64,000 nt of DNA from a virus, in IMG/VR virus record IMGVR_UViG_3300046318_000171, positions 27,239-91,238 of that record, one strand, 5' to 3'. The first letter of the stretch is position 1. The number at the start of each line of letters is the position of its first letter. A program made the position numbers and the translations under genes. The notes under the pieces were generated by a model. The model ran no database searches and was not told the origin of the DNA. It was given only the letters and a program-made list of their open reading frames with translations. Positions 1 through 6,822 of this stretch are shown one piece after another.

Positions 1-1
1 C

Positions 2-1144
2 AAGAGCCTGCTGTATGTGATGCCGTGCAACTCACGGTCGGTCAAGTCAATCGGCTTGTCAATGTACCGCAGAGTTGCTGCTGGCATTGTTGGTATGAGC
101 AATCGCCCAACATCAGCAGACCTCTGGCGTCACTTCCGCAACGAAGTCATTCGTCTAGAAGCACGTGCCAATGGCACAGACGAAGCGGTGTTGCAGCAGC
201 TCAAGTACAACAACTACGAGCAGTTCTGGTCCAAGATGAAGCAGGACAAGAAAGAGCGAGCCAAGGTTGTTGACCAAGCGGCTGTCGAAGCAATGTGGGC
301 AACCATCCCAATTGCTGAAGCAGGCACCGAGTCAAGTCGTGGCTGGGGTATCGAAGTCGAGACAGTTCGTGCTAACCAGACATCACGACCACGTGGTTGG
401 GAAGATGTGTACGACGGCTCACTGCCAGAGTCCGGTGGTGGTTGCAACTGTGGTTGCGACGACTGCTGCAATGGTGACCACTGCGACTACGAAGATGACG
501 ACTGCTTCGCCAACAGTGGTGGTGGTGAGTCAAGAGAGTTCGTCTCACCTATCCTGCGGTACTTCAACAGCAATGGTCTGCGTCAGTTGTGCGGTGACCT
601 TGGTGATGTCGAGCAATCTACAGCCCCAGGTATCCACGTTCACGTTGGTGCCGAAGACCTGACAGTCACAGACGTAGCCCGTGTGCTGTTTGCCTATGGC
701 GTAGTTGCTCCGTTCATCCAGCCGCTGTATCACCGCAAGGTGTTCGGTTACTGCCAAGAGATGCCCGGCAACAATGTCCAGTGGTGGCTGACTGCTGCTA
801 AGCGTCGTCTACAAGAGACAGGCAGAGTGCCACGACCTGCTGACATCTGCCACGAGCAGCCCGTCAACCGCTACCAAGATGTGAACACTCACGCCTTGGC
901 TGCACACCAGACCCTAGAGTTCCGTGCTATGGGTCCGTTCTACAACTACGAGCACCTAGTCCGTTGGGCTTGGTTCTGCCGAGAGATGTTGAATGTATCC
1001 CGACTCAACCTAGACCAGCGTGTCTGGACTAGTTGCGAGTCACTCACTGATGTCATCAATGTACTACGCAAGTATGGCTCAGAGTTCCCAACCGACAAGT
1101 CGCTGGCAGACACGCCAGCCGACACAAACACATACGAAGAATAG
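2..1144 (+). CDS. COOH-NH2 ligase (amidoligase family), 5' end outside window
   Basis: Probable ATP-dependent amidoligase with a glutamine-synthetase/GCS-like fold, joining a carboxylate to an amine. The frame is open to the left window edge; a GTG at 17 is the first start codon inside, but the true start is probably upstream. Counting from that GTG, family motifs appear in order: GIEVE (111-115), DGSL (133-136), EFVSP (174-178), GIHVHV (205-210) and LEFRAMG (300-306), which carry the Glu, His and Arg residues expected to bind metal and nucleotide. Between DGSL and EFVSP sits a Cys- and Asp-rich insertion (143-163) with eight cysteines, suggesting a metal-binding loop. The next gene, 9 bases downstream, is a class II glutamine amidotransferase, a pairing known for amidoligases in phages and biosynthetic clusters. 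The substrate is unknown; peptide or cell-wall modification is inference. Confidence 0.8.
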   Translation, partial: KSLLYVMPCNSRSVKSIGLSMYRRVAAGIVGMSNRPTSADLWRHFRNEVIRLEARANGTDEAVLQQLKYNNYEQFWSKMKQDKKERAKVVDQAAVEAMWATIPIAEAGTESSRGWGIEVETVRANQTSRPRGWEDVYDGSLPESGGGCNCGCDDCCNGDHCDYEDDDCFANSGGGESREFVSPILRYFNSNGLRQLCGDLGDVEQSTAPGIHVHVGAEDLTVTDVARVLFAYGVVAPFIQPLYHRKVFGYCQEMPGNNVQWWLTAAKRRLQETGRVPRPADICHEQPVNRYQDVNTHALAAHQTLEFRAMGPFYNYEHLVRWAWFCREMLNVSRLNLDQRVWTSCESLTDVINVLRKYGSEFPTDKSLADTPADTNTYEE

Positions 1145-1153
1145 GAGATACTT

Positions 1154-2251
1154 ATGTGTGGTATCGCAGGCTTTAGCCTAAGTAAGACCAGCAAGATAAA
1201 ACCTCGACAGTTGTCGAACGCTTTGCTGGGTGCAATCGAGGACCGTGGCGGTATGGCTTCGGGCTTCGCTTGGCAAGACAATGAGCATATGGGGTTCTAC
1301 AAAGCAGCCGTCACCGGCTCTACCCTGTCGCTCAAGACAATGCCAAAGGATGTGCGTAATGTTATCTTGCACACCCGCCTAGCCACTCACGGCTCAACCA
1401 ATGACAACCGCAATAATCACCCAGTGCTCTCGCCTAACGAGGACATTGCGTTGGTTCACAACGGAGTCATTTACAACCACAACCAAGTACGCAATCAGTT
1501 GGGTATGACACTGCCAGATGTAGATACAAGTGTTATCCCTGCAATCATTGAGCAGCGTGGGCTTGACTCTATCAACGAGTTGGATGGTGATGCCGCAATT
1601 GCGTGGTTCAACCGCAAGGAGCACAACACTATGCACCTTGCACGCTACAAGCACTCACCGCTAGTTATGGCTCAGGTAGAAGACGGGTCATTCATCTTCT
1701 GCTCAACCGAGCAGTTGCTATGGCGTGTGCTTGTCAGTATGGACCTAATGCCAACGTGGATGGAGACAGCCAGCGAGCTGGACTACTTCACCATCCGTGA
1801 TGGCGTAGTGATGAGCAAGTCGATGTTGCCTGAACCTAAGTACAACGACTACTCGTACGACTACTCGTACTTCCGCCACCAGACAGCCGGTGCCAAGCCA
1901 AAGACTATCGGGTCTTCGTTTGCGTACTACGACGAGTGGGACGACGACTACACCCCGTATTCGTTCAACGGTAAGAACACCGACCGTGATGACGAGTTCG
2001 ACAATGACGACGACTATGCCGAAGACGACTTCAACACTGACAATGTTGTGCCGCTCAATCGTGCAAAGTTCTACACCGTCATCTACGACACCATCATCAA
2101 AGACCACGAGTACATCTACTACTACGGCGACGAAGAGAAGACGTGGAAAGACGAGTTGTTCATCTGGGCTAACGAGAACTACATCAAGTTAGTTGACTAC
2201 GGAGTAATCGACAAGGGTGAGTTGCTCTCAACCACTGACGAGTTGTTCTAG
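1154..2251 (+). CDS. Class II glutamine amidotransferase (Ntn-hydrolase)
   Basis: The N-terminus MCGIAGF places the nucleophilic Cys at residue 2, as in GlmS, PurF and GltB glutaminase domains. Further GATase-II signatures follow: HTRLATHG, NNHPV and HNGVIYN. The enzyme should release ammonia from glutamine and, from its position, may supply the adjacent amidoligase. The glutaminase domain occupies roughly the first 210 residues. The remainder is a Tyr/Asp-rich region (about 230-300) and a short C-terminal part of unknown role; no sugar-isomerase, PRTase or asparagine-synthetase domain is attached. Ribosome-binding site AGGAGA lies just before the ATG. Family assignment is firm, pathway unknown. 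Confidence 0.9.
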   Translation: MCGIAGFSLSKTSKIKPRQLSNALLGAIEDRGGMASGFAWQDNEHMGFYKAAVTGSTLSLKTMPKDVRNVILHTRLATHGSTNDNRNNHPVLSPNEDIALVHNGVIYNHNQVRNQLGMTLPDVDTSVIPAIIEQRGLDSINELDGDAAIAWFNRKEHNTMHLARYKHSPLVMAQVEDGSFIFCSTEQLLWRVLVSMDLMPTWMETASELDYFTIRDGVVMSKSMLPEPKYNDYSYDYSYFRHQTAGAKPKTIGSSFAYYDEWDDDYTPYSFNGKNTDRDDEFDNDDDYAEDDFNTDNVVPLNRAKFYTVIYDTIIKDHEYIYYYGDEEKTWKDELFIWANENYIKLVDYGVIDKGELLSTTDELF

Positions 2252-2257
2252 TTGCAA

Positions 2258-2295
2258 TGTCGGGCAGGTGCTTGTGCGTGAGTGCCTGCCCGACA
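2258..2295 (+). repeat. Perfect inverted repeat (11-bp arms) between GATase and ssb
   Basis: TGTCGGGCAGG (2258-2268) pairs perfectly with CCTGCCCGACA (2285-2295) around a 16-base loop. There is no T-run after it, so it does not look like a classical terminator. It sits in one of the few gaps of this operon, before the strong Shine-Dalgarno of the next gene, and could act in RNA processing, partial termination or as a protein-binding site. Confidence 0.6.
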
Positions 2296-2327
2296 CAAAC
2301 ATACACGCACACGATAAGGAGATACAA

Positions 2328-2729
2328 ATGGAACAAACCACAGTAGCAGGCTTAGTAGCCACTACACCAAGACACCTAGTCACACAAGACGGGTTGCCAA
2401 TCACCTCGTTTCGTATGGCAGTACCAACACGCCGTTTCGACAGAACCACGAGCAAGTGGGTAGATGGCGAAACTAACTGGTACACAATCACAGCGTTCCG
2501 CCAACTAGCAATCAACCTTGTAGGCTCAATCAGCAAGGGTGAGCGTGTGCTAGTGCAGGGTAATTTGCGAGTGCGTGACTGGGACAACGGAGAGCGTGCC
2601 GGTACAAGCGTCGAAATTGAAGCGTTGTCAGTAGGACACGACCTGAACTGGGGCACAGCAGTGTTCACCCGCACCGTGCTAACGCAGGATGTAGACCCAG
2701 CCGCACAAGAACCACCATACGAGTACTAA
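2328..2729 (+). CDS. ssb: Single-stranded DNA-binding protein (OB fold)
   Basis: A 133-residue SSB. The central part has the family pattern: a variable N-terminal strand, SFRMAVPTRRFD, then WYTITAFRQLAINLVGSISKG and RVLVQGNLRVRDW, followed by a short acidic tail ending in PPYEY. It protects ssDNA during replication and recombination. The ATG at 2328 is preceded by AAGGAGA; an upstream in-frame ATG at 2217 lies inside the preceding gene and is rejected. The tail is shorter than in cellular SSBs and lacks the DDDIPF-type tip. A second, gp32-like ssDNA-binding candidate is encoded on the other strand at 30725-31375. Confidence 0.88.
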   Translation: MEQTTVAGLVATTPRHLVTQDGLPITSFRMAVPTRRFDRTTSKWVDGETNWYTITAFRQLAINLVGSISKGERVLVQGNLRVRDWDNGERAGTSVEIEALSVGHDLNWGTAVFTRTVLTQDVDPAAQEPPYEY

Positions 2730-2740
2730 GGAGAAAACAA

Positions 2741-3037
2741 ATGACTGATTTTGTGTGCAACAACTGTTCCTACGAATGTGATTGGGTAAACGAGCAGTAT
2801 CTATGCCAGACCTGTCTCAATGCTTACAGGTCAGGAGTGATAGAAACACGCTCCAACATTCGTTGGCAGTCCACACTCACACGAGAGATGGTTGACCATC
2901 TTCCTTGGGATGTGTGGTCAAGCCTAGAAGACGAACTCAACGAAGCAGTCGCAGAGTTGTGTGCGAAATACGGCGTAAGCGGAGACGATTACGGCGACGA
3001 AACAATCCAGATACTAGAAATAAAGGAGAACAAGTAA
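2741..3037 (+). CDS. Small zinc-ribbon protein
   Basis: A 98-residue protein with an N-terminal treble-clef or ribbon pattern C6-x2-C9 and C22-x2-C25, followed by a helical acidic C-terminal half ending IKENK. The last codons overlap the Shine-Dalgarno of the next gene and the stop overlaps its start (TAATG). No named family is recognised. First of a long chain of tiny early genes. Confidence 0.75.
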   Translation: MTDFVCNNCSYECDWVNEQYLCQTCLNAYRSGVIETRSNIRWQSTLTREMVDHLPWDVWSSLEDELNEAVAELCAKYGVSGDDYGDETIQILEIKENK

Positions 3038-3234
3038 TGACCCCGTTTGAAAAGTACCAAGAAGCAATCCTAAAACAGTTCAACGCTTTCTTGCGGTCAG
3101 GTAATCGAGAGCCGGTAGACAAGTACGATGTGTACTTCCAGTCGTACCTAATCGGTTCGATGTCTGCTTTGGTTAGCGACGAGAAGTACGAACAGCACAC
3201 GGCATTTGCCCTAAGTGAATTGGAGAACAAGTAA
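3037..3234 (+). CDS. Small hypothetical protein (65 aa)
   Basis: Starts at the ATG that overlaps the previous stop (TAATG); an alternative start 132 bases upstream would overlap the preceding gene extensively and is less likely. Predicted mostly helical, with no cysteines or membrane segment, ending in LENK encoded by the GGAGAACAAG Shine-Dalgarno of the next gene. Unrecognised. Confidence 0.7.
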   Translation: MTPFEKYQEAILKQFNAFLRSGNREPVDKYDVYFQSYLIGSMSALVSDEKYEQHTAFALSELENK

Positions 3235-3443
3235 TGAGCAAAATCGTTTACTTCGTAGTAGGCGTAGACCTTGAAGCCAAGTCTGCGTTCATTGACGACG
3301 ACACTTTCCTTGCCAGATTCGACAAGGAAGAAGCCGTCTTCGACGACTCAACAGGTAAGTGGTCGGCAGACGACGACCTAGTGCTTTACAAAGAAGCACT
3401 AGAAATCCTCAACAACACACCAATAGCAAAGGACGGAAACTAA
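3234..3443 (+). CDS. Small acidic hypothetical protein (69 aa)
   Basis: Start overlaps the previous stop (TAATG). The protein begins with a beta-strand-like VYFVVGVDLEAKSAFID followed by a segment rich in Asp. It resembles the neighbour at 4705-4950, which also reads as a 'hydrophobic strand, Asp-rich turn, F/W' protein, but similarity is too short to prove. Function unknown. Confidence 0.7.
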   Translation: MSKIVYFVVGVDLEAKSAFIDDDTFLARFDKEEAVFDDSTGKWSADDDLVLYKEALEILNNTPIAKDGN

Positions 3444-3649
3444 TGACACTCGAAGAACTAGAAAGAGCAATCACCCGCTGGGGCGACATCACCTACCTAG
3501 GCGTGTACACACTACGCAAAGATGGTGCGTTCATCAAGATGGTAGTCAATGGTGCATCTAAGCAAGACATCGAAGATTACCTGCGAGATGAATACCCTGA
3601 CCACTTCGAAGAAGAGGACTGGGAAGACGAAGAGGAAGAAAGTGAGTAG
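3443..3649 (+). CDS. Small acidic hypothetical protein (68 aa)
   Basis: ATG at 3443 overlaps the previous stop. The last third is nearly all Glu and Asp (EEEDWEDEEEESE), partly because GAGGAAGAA codons double as ribosome-binding sequence for the next gene, whose GTG start at 3642 lies inside this gene. Function unknown; strongly negative small proteins of this type in phages are sometimes DNA mimics, but nothing here proves it. Confidence 0.7.
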   Translation: MTLEELERAITRWGDITYLGVYTLRKDGAFIKMVVNGASKQDIEDYLRDEYPDHFEEEDWEDEEEESE

Positions 3650-3953
3650 ACCAACTATTCGCCTAGCCAACGACCTTGAAGCAGAAATCCTGCTTGGGTA
3701 TGTTGCTGAGTTGCTAGATGACGATAACGATGTAGTCACTGGGTTTGCCAGAGTAATGCTACTGAGAACCTATCGTCAACTAACCGAAGCACTAGAACTA
3801 GTAGACATAGGTGAATGCGACAACTGCGGACACCAATACGACACAAGTTCAAGAAATGACAGGTGCGGAGATTGCGGGCTATGCGGTGCGTGTTGCACTA
3901 GCGAGCCTGAGCACCAGCCAACACAAACACTCAAACCGCAATACGAGTACTAA
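3642..3953 (+). CDS. Cys-rich zinc-binding hypothetical protein (103 aa)
   Basis: Uses GTG at 3642, preceded by AGAGGAAGAA and overlapping the upstream gene by eight bases. The N-terminal 55 residues are helical and hydrophobic-leucine rich; the C-terminal part holds seven cysteines: C59-x2-C62, C75-x2-C78, C81-x2-C84-C85. This suggests one or two zinc knuckles. It ends in PQYEY, the same last three residues and the same downstream bases (CGAGTACTAAGGAGAA) as the SSB gene, showing reuse of an end-of-gene/RBS cassette. Confidence 0.7.
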   Translation: MSRPTIRLANDLEAEILLGYVAELLDDDNDVVTGFARVMLLRTYRQLTEALELVDIGECDNCGHQYDTSSRNDRCGDCGLCGACCTSEPEHQPTQTLKPQYEY

Positions 3954-3965
3954 GGAGAACAAATA

Positions 3966-4193
3966 ATGACAGTTGGAAGACTAATCAACCTGTTGCAAAC
4001 CCTGAACGAAGACGAGCCAATCGTGTTTCAGTTCTTGATTGCCGAGCACGTCAATTACTCAGCAGAAGACTTTGAACGTATCGCTGACTTCCTAAAGGAC
4101 AGCGGCCCGTTTGGAGAGGACATAGCACGAGTTCTAAAAGAATGGTGCGGAGAAGCATTTGACAACCTAGACGAGTGGGAAGAGGAGGACTAG
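3966..4193 (+). CDS. Small acidic hypothetical protein (75 aa)
   Basis: Well-placed AAGGAGAACAAATA before the ATG. The N-terminus MTVGRLINLLQTLNEDEPIV resembles the 'MTVKELIEKLKTFPEDMPV' opening seen in many small phage and prophage proteins of unknown function, so the family call is tentative. The rest is acidic, ending in EEED. Confidence 0.72.
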   Translation: MTVGRLINLLQTLNEDEPIVFQFLIAEHVNYSAEDFERIADFLKDSGPFGEDIARVLKEWCGEAFDNLDEWEEED

Positions 4194-4376
4194 ATGTCTA
4201 AGCACTACATCAAGGTACTAGTAGAGTACTGGTACGAGAGCGACAACGACGAGTTTGAGTCGTCAAGTGCAGCCGAGGAGTTCGGTTGGAACATTGACGA
4301 GCTCAACTACGGAAGCGTTCAATCAATCACCGTTGAGGAACTACCTAACGATGAAGAGGAAGAAGAGGAGAACTAA
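4194..4376 (+). CDS. Small acidic hypothetical protein (60 aa)
   Basis: The ATG follows the previous stop (TAG) directly. It starts with a strand-like KHYIKVLVEYWYES, then an Asp/Glu-rich segment and an EEEEEEN tail that encodes the next gene's GAGGAGAAC ribosome-binding site. Similar strand/helix layout to 4377-4559, 5983-6153 and 6153-6347. Function unknown. Confidence 0.68.
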   Translation: MSKHYIKVLVEYWYESDNDEFESSSAAEEFGWNIDELNYGSVQSITVEELPNDEEEEEEN

Positions 4377-4559
4377 ATGGGAATCAAGTACTACGTGCCA
4401 ATCAACCTAGACATTGAGGTTGAAGCAGACAACGCAGACAAAGCGTGGGAAGAAATCTACACCAAAATCAATGGGCAAATCATTGACCTAGTAGAAAGCA
4501 ACTTTGCTGGGGTGTCATTCGTTCTAGAAGTTGGCGAACCAGATGAGGTGCGTGACTAA
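4377..4559 (+). CDS. Small beta-alpha hypothetical protein (60 aa)
   Basis: Starts directly after the previous stop. Pattern: two strands (YYVPINLDIEVEADNADKAW) followed by an amphipathic helix and a final strand. The 'EVEADNADKAWE' segment matches 'EVVVAADSAEQARE' in the protein at 5983-6153, so the two are likely paralogues. Stop overlaps the next start (TAATG). Confidence 0.7.
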   Translation: MGIKYYVPINLDIEVEADNADKAWEEIYTKINGQIIDLVESNFAGVSFVLEVGEPDEVRD

Positions 4560-4705
4560 TGGAAATCAAAATCGATGACACATCATGGAAGACCTTGTTC
4601 TATTCTCTCATGGAAGCAATTGAAGACAACGAAGACCTGATTGACTTGTACGAAGTGTTCGAACAAGCAGGAGCAGAACTCGACGCAGATGAGGAGGACG
4701 AGTAA
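4559..4705 (+). CDS. Very small acidic hypothetical protein (48 aa)
   Basis: ATG overlaps the upstream stop and its own stop overlaps the next ATG. Sequence MEIKIDDTSWKTLFYSLME continues as an acidic helix and ends in DEEDE. The perfect start/stop coupling on both sides supports it as a real gene despite its size. No family recognised. Confidence 0.62.
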   Translation: MEIKIDDTSWKTLFYSLMEAIEDNEDLIDLYEVFEQAGAELDADEEDE

Positions 4706-4950
4706 TGGCAAATCACACACACCTAGTCGTGGCATACGACCACGACACCAAGCAGTTCTGGTTCGATGGCGATGGTTCACGAGAGTGGATTCGCCGTCTG
4801 TTCACTCCTGAGACCAACACTTGGTCTGATGAGCAGGAAGAGTACATCGCTATCCCTGCCGAGCAGGAGCAAAAGGCAATCAACGCACTTGGAGCACTTG
4901 GTATCGACATTACTAACGATAGTGCACTGGTCTGGCAGGAGCAGGGATGA
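4705..4950 (+). CDS. Small hypothetical protein (81 aa)
   Basis: Starts at the coupled TAATG with GAGGAGGACGAG as ribosome-binding site. Reads as a mixed alpha/beta domain: THLVVAYDHDTKQFWFDGDG then RRLFTPETNTW and an acidic helix. No catalytic motif is visible. Unrecognised. Confidence 0.72.
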   Translation: MANHTHLVVAYDHDTKQFWFDGDGSREWIRRLFTPETNTWSDEQEEYIAIPAEQEQKAINALGALGIDITNDSALVWQEQG

Positions 4951-4979
4951 GCAATGCCAACACAAACAAGGAGCATCAA

Positions 4980-5132
4980 ATGGAATATGCAGTAGCAGTA
5001 GAGCGGGAACGTATCCTGCAAATACTAGAAATGAAATTGTCATCAATGATTGACAATGACCAATGGTCAATGACCCGTAACGAGTTCAACGACCTAATCG
5101 ATTACATTGCCAATGTAAAGGAGGATAACTAA
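4980..5132 (+). CDS. Small helical protein of the 'ERERI' family (50 aa)
   Basis: I prefer the ATG at 4980, which follows AAGGAGCATCAA, over the ATG at 4947. The core AVERERILQILEMKL matches the motif found in the leftward genes at 22348-22611, 22608-22811 and 22808-23158 (ERERIIxLLE) and in 6815-7039 (HERKRIISLL). The family looks like a short helical hairpin; function unknown. Ends KEDN, encoded by the next gene's Shine-Dalgarno. Confidence 0.68.
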   Translation: MEYAVAVERERILQILEMKLSSMIDNDQWSMTRNEFNDLIDYIANVKEDN

Positions 5133-5230
5133 TGCAGGACACCTACATCCTAGACAAAATCATTGAGTACCTGGAGAACGGCGGGATACTCACCAAAGAA
5201 AACTATGAAACGTTCATCATTGAGTGCTAA
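5132..5230 (+). CDS. Very small hypothetical protein (32 aa)
   Basis: ATG overlaps the preceding stop (TAATG) behind AAGGAGGATAACTA. The sequence ILDKIIEYLENGGILTKENY closely parallels VLDAIYDFIGNGGTLGPDNF in the gene at 6347-6487, so both appear to be real and paralogous. It ends just before another AAGGAGA. Function unknown. Confidence 0.6.
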   Translation: MQDTYILDKIIEYLENGGILTKENYETFIIEC

Positions 5231-5241
5231 GGAGAAAAAAA

Positions 5242-5499
5242 ATGATTAAGTATCAAGAACTAGGCTACAAATCGTACGTTACTGGTGACGGACACAGCGG
5301 TGTTGAGAGCGTAGTTGTATTCGACCCCGACGAGTTGTACGACCAGTACCCACAAGTGTGGGACATCATTGAGAACATTGCAGATTATTTCAAGTATGAC
5401 TTCGTGGTTGCTTTCCTAGAGCAGGACATGGAAGTACTGGAAGAAGCCGCAGCAGAGCACGGATTCGACATCTCGGTAGTTACAGACAAGGAGAACTAA
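5242..5499 (+). CDS. Small acidic hypothetical protein (85 aa)
   Basis: Start chosen at 5242, seven bases after AAGGAGA; an upstream ATG at 5224 overlaps the preceding gene's end. Alternating strands and helices with an acidic face; contains FKYDFVVAFLEQDMEVL. Ends in KEN, encoded by the following AAGGAGAACTA ribosome-binding site. No family recognised. Confidence 0.7.
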   Translation: MIKYQELGYKSYVTGDGHSGVESVVVFDPDELYDQYPQVWDIIENIADYFKYDFVVAFLEQDMEVLEEAAAEHGFDISVVTDKEN

Positions 5500-5723
5500 T
5501 GACTAAGAAACAATTACTAAAATTCGCAAACGAACTGAGCGACACCGAAGAGACTGTAATTTTTGCTTACACAAAGTTCGACATTGACTACGAACGAGAG
5601 TACGATAACTTGCCACCGCTTACAGACGAGCAATGGGAAAAGTTCCGTTACTGGATGAACAAGTATGTCGATGTATCTAACGACTATCAAGACGCTTTAC
5701 ACTACGCACTAAAGGAAGGCTAG
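5499..5723 (+). CDS. Small hypothetical protein (74 aa)
   Basis: ATG overlaps the preceding stop. Acidic, aromatic-rich; opens MTKKQLLKFANELSDTEETV, similar in layout to the protein at 3966-4193 (an N-terminal helix followed by a 'DEE.V.F' strand), so a shared small fold is possible. Function unknown. Confidence 0.68.
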   Translation: MTKKQLLKFANELSDTEETVIFAYTKFDIDYEREYDNLPPLTDEQWEKFRYWMNKYVDVSNDYQDALHYALKEG

Positions 5724-5725
5724 AA

Positions 5726-5986
5726 ATGACTGAAGTAGCACTAAACCTGTGGGACGCTGACTTATACGGCGATGGCAGTGGCGGTAGAGGTATCAAACTT
5801 ACCGCTTATCAAATAGACGAAGACCTTGCTGTAAATTCGGCTGTGTTCATTAGCGTCAACTTGACTAAGGATGACCTACCTAAGCGGTATGTTGTAGACG
5901 ACGAGTGGGCTTACCCGGGCAGTAAGAAGTTCACTAAGTGGATGCAGCTGTTTATCGCTAAGCAGTTAGAAAGGAAAACAAAGTGA
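5726..5986 (+). CDS. Small hypothetical protein (86 aa)
   Basis: Starts two bases after the previous stop. Mixed alpha/beta protein with a Gly-rich turn (DGSGGRGIKL) and a conserved-looking VNLTKDDLPKRYVVDDEW. C-terminus basic. Its stop overlaps the GTG start of the next gene. No family recognised. Confidence 0.68.
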   Translation: MTEVALNLWDADLYGDGSGGRGIKLTAYQIDEDLAVNSAVFISVNLTKDDLPKRYVVDDEWAYPGSKKFTKWMQLFIAKQLERKTK

Positions 5987-6153
5987 GTGAGTTCAAAGTA
6001 AAGGTAGAACGCCACTACTCGTACGAAGTAGTCGTTGCCGCAGATAGTGCGGAACAGGCTAGGGAGTTAGTACGTGACTATGAAATCGAAGACCTGGAGT
6101 CATTTGAAACAGACGCCTGGTTTGACTTCAGTTTTGCAGAGGAGGTAAAGTAA
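5983..6153 (+). CDS. Small beta-alpha hypothetical protein (56 aa)
   Basis: Starts at GTG 5983 (GTGA overlap with the previous stop) behind AGAAAGGAAAACAAA. FKVKVERHYSYEVVVAADSA then a helix EQARELVRDYEI: the beta-beta-alpha order and the 'V.AADS.EQA' turn match 4377-4559 and, more loosely, 6153-6347. Function unknown. Confidence 0.65.
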   Translation: MSEFKVKVERHYSYEVVVAADSAEQARELVRDYEIEDLESFETDAWFDFSFAEEVK

Positions 6154-6347
6154 TGACAATTGAACACGAGTACGAAGTACGTTTCATTTTGGAACTATCC
6201 AACATCATCACGCTGGCTATTACCGCAGAAGAAGATGAAGAAGCAGCAATTGCACAAGCCGAAGACCGCTTAGCACTTGACGGCATCGATATCCAAAGTT
6301 TGGATGTGCTTGAAGTAACCGCAAAGAAAACAGGAGAGTACCACTAA
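6153..6347 (+). CDS. Small beta-alpha hypothetical protein (64 aa)
   Basis: Coupled TAATG start with GAGGAGGTAAAG. Two strands (YEVRFILELSNIITLAITAE), an acidic helix EEAAIAQAEDRLAL and a final strand VLEVTAK. It looks like a member of the same tiny fold family as its left neighbour. Function unknown. Confidence 0.68.
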   Translation: MTIEHEYEVRFILELSNIITLAITAEEDEEAAIAQAEDRLALDGIDIQSLDVLEVTAKKTGEYH

Positions 6348-6487
6348 TGACAGACACATCAACCTACACAGACGGTGAAGTACTAGACGCTATCTATGAC
6401 TTCATTGGTAACGGAGGAACACTAGGGCCGGATAACTTTGACGAGTTCATGGCTACCTTTGAGGAGGAAACAGATGGAAGCAAATAA
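6347..6487 (+). CDS. Very small hypothetical protein (46 aa)
   Basis: ATG overlaps the preceding stop. VLDAIYDFIGNGGTLGPDNF is a clear counterpart of ILDKIIEYLENGGILTKENY at 5132-5230. The C-terminal EEET codons form the GAGGAGGAAACA ribosome-binding site of the next gene, which starts 14 bases before this one's stop. Function unknown. Confidence 0.62.
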   Translation: MTDTSTYTDGEVLDAIYDFIGNGGTLGPDNFDEFMATFEEETDGSK

Positions 6488-6671
6488 GATGATGCACTAC
6501 CAGTTCGTCAGTGATTACGCAGTAATCAAATTTACTGTGCCTGGTCGAACTGAATGGTCAGAGGAAGAGTGGGATTCAGCCGCAGACTCTGACCTAGTAT
6601 CATACGTACACAACCCAGAGCAGTACTACATGGATGACTGCTGGGAACTAGAGGAGGAAACAAATGAATAA
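6474..6671 (+). CDS. Small acidic hypothetical protein (65 aa)
   Basis: Start at 6474 is chosen because GAGGAGGAAACAG precedes it at ideal distance; an ATG at 6438 is inside the upstream gene with no such signal. Aromatic and acidic (EWSEEEWDSAADSD; CWELEEETNE). The EEETNE end again encodes the next gene's ribosome-binding site and start. Unrecognised. Confidence 0.68.
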   Translation: MEANKMMHYQFVSDYAVIKFTVPGRTEWSEEEWDSAADSDLVSYVHNPEQYYMDDCWELEEETNE

Positions 6672-6822
6672 TACCGGAACAATAGCAGGACTAACTGCTG
6701 ACCTCAAAATCCTTCGTGCAGCGTATGCAAAAAGGAACTTGTGGTCTGAGGCTAGGGTAGTAGATTTGATTCTAAACAAAATCGTTGCCCCTTACGCAGA
6801 GGATGAGGAAACAAATGAGTGA
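6664..6822 (+). CDS. Small helical hypothetical protein (52 aa)
   Basis: ATG at 6664 overlaps the preceding gene, behind GAGGAGGAAACAA. A single amphipathic helix (IAGLTADLKILRAAYAKRNL) and a second hydrophobic helix VVDLILNKIV, ending in DEETNE. Function unknown; coupling on both sides supports it. Confidence 0.6.
   Translation: MNNTGTIAGLTADLKILRAAYAKRNLWSEARVVDLILNKIVAPYAEDEETNE

Noticed and set aside
2217-2327. Longer SSB with 37 extra N-terminal residues
   Set aside because: The extension overlaps the GATase end and the hairpin, is Cys/Ser-rich and unlike SSB, and the ATG at 2328 has a strong AAGGAGA.
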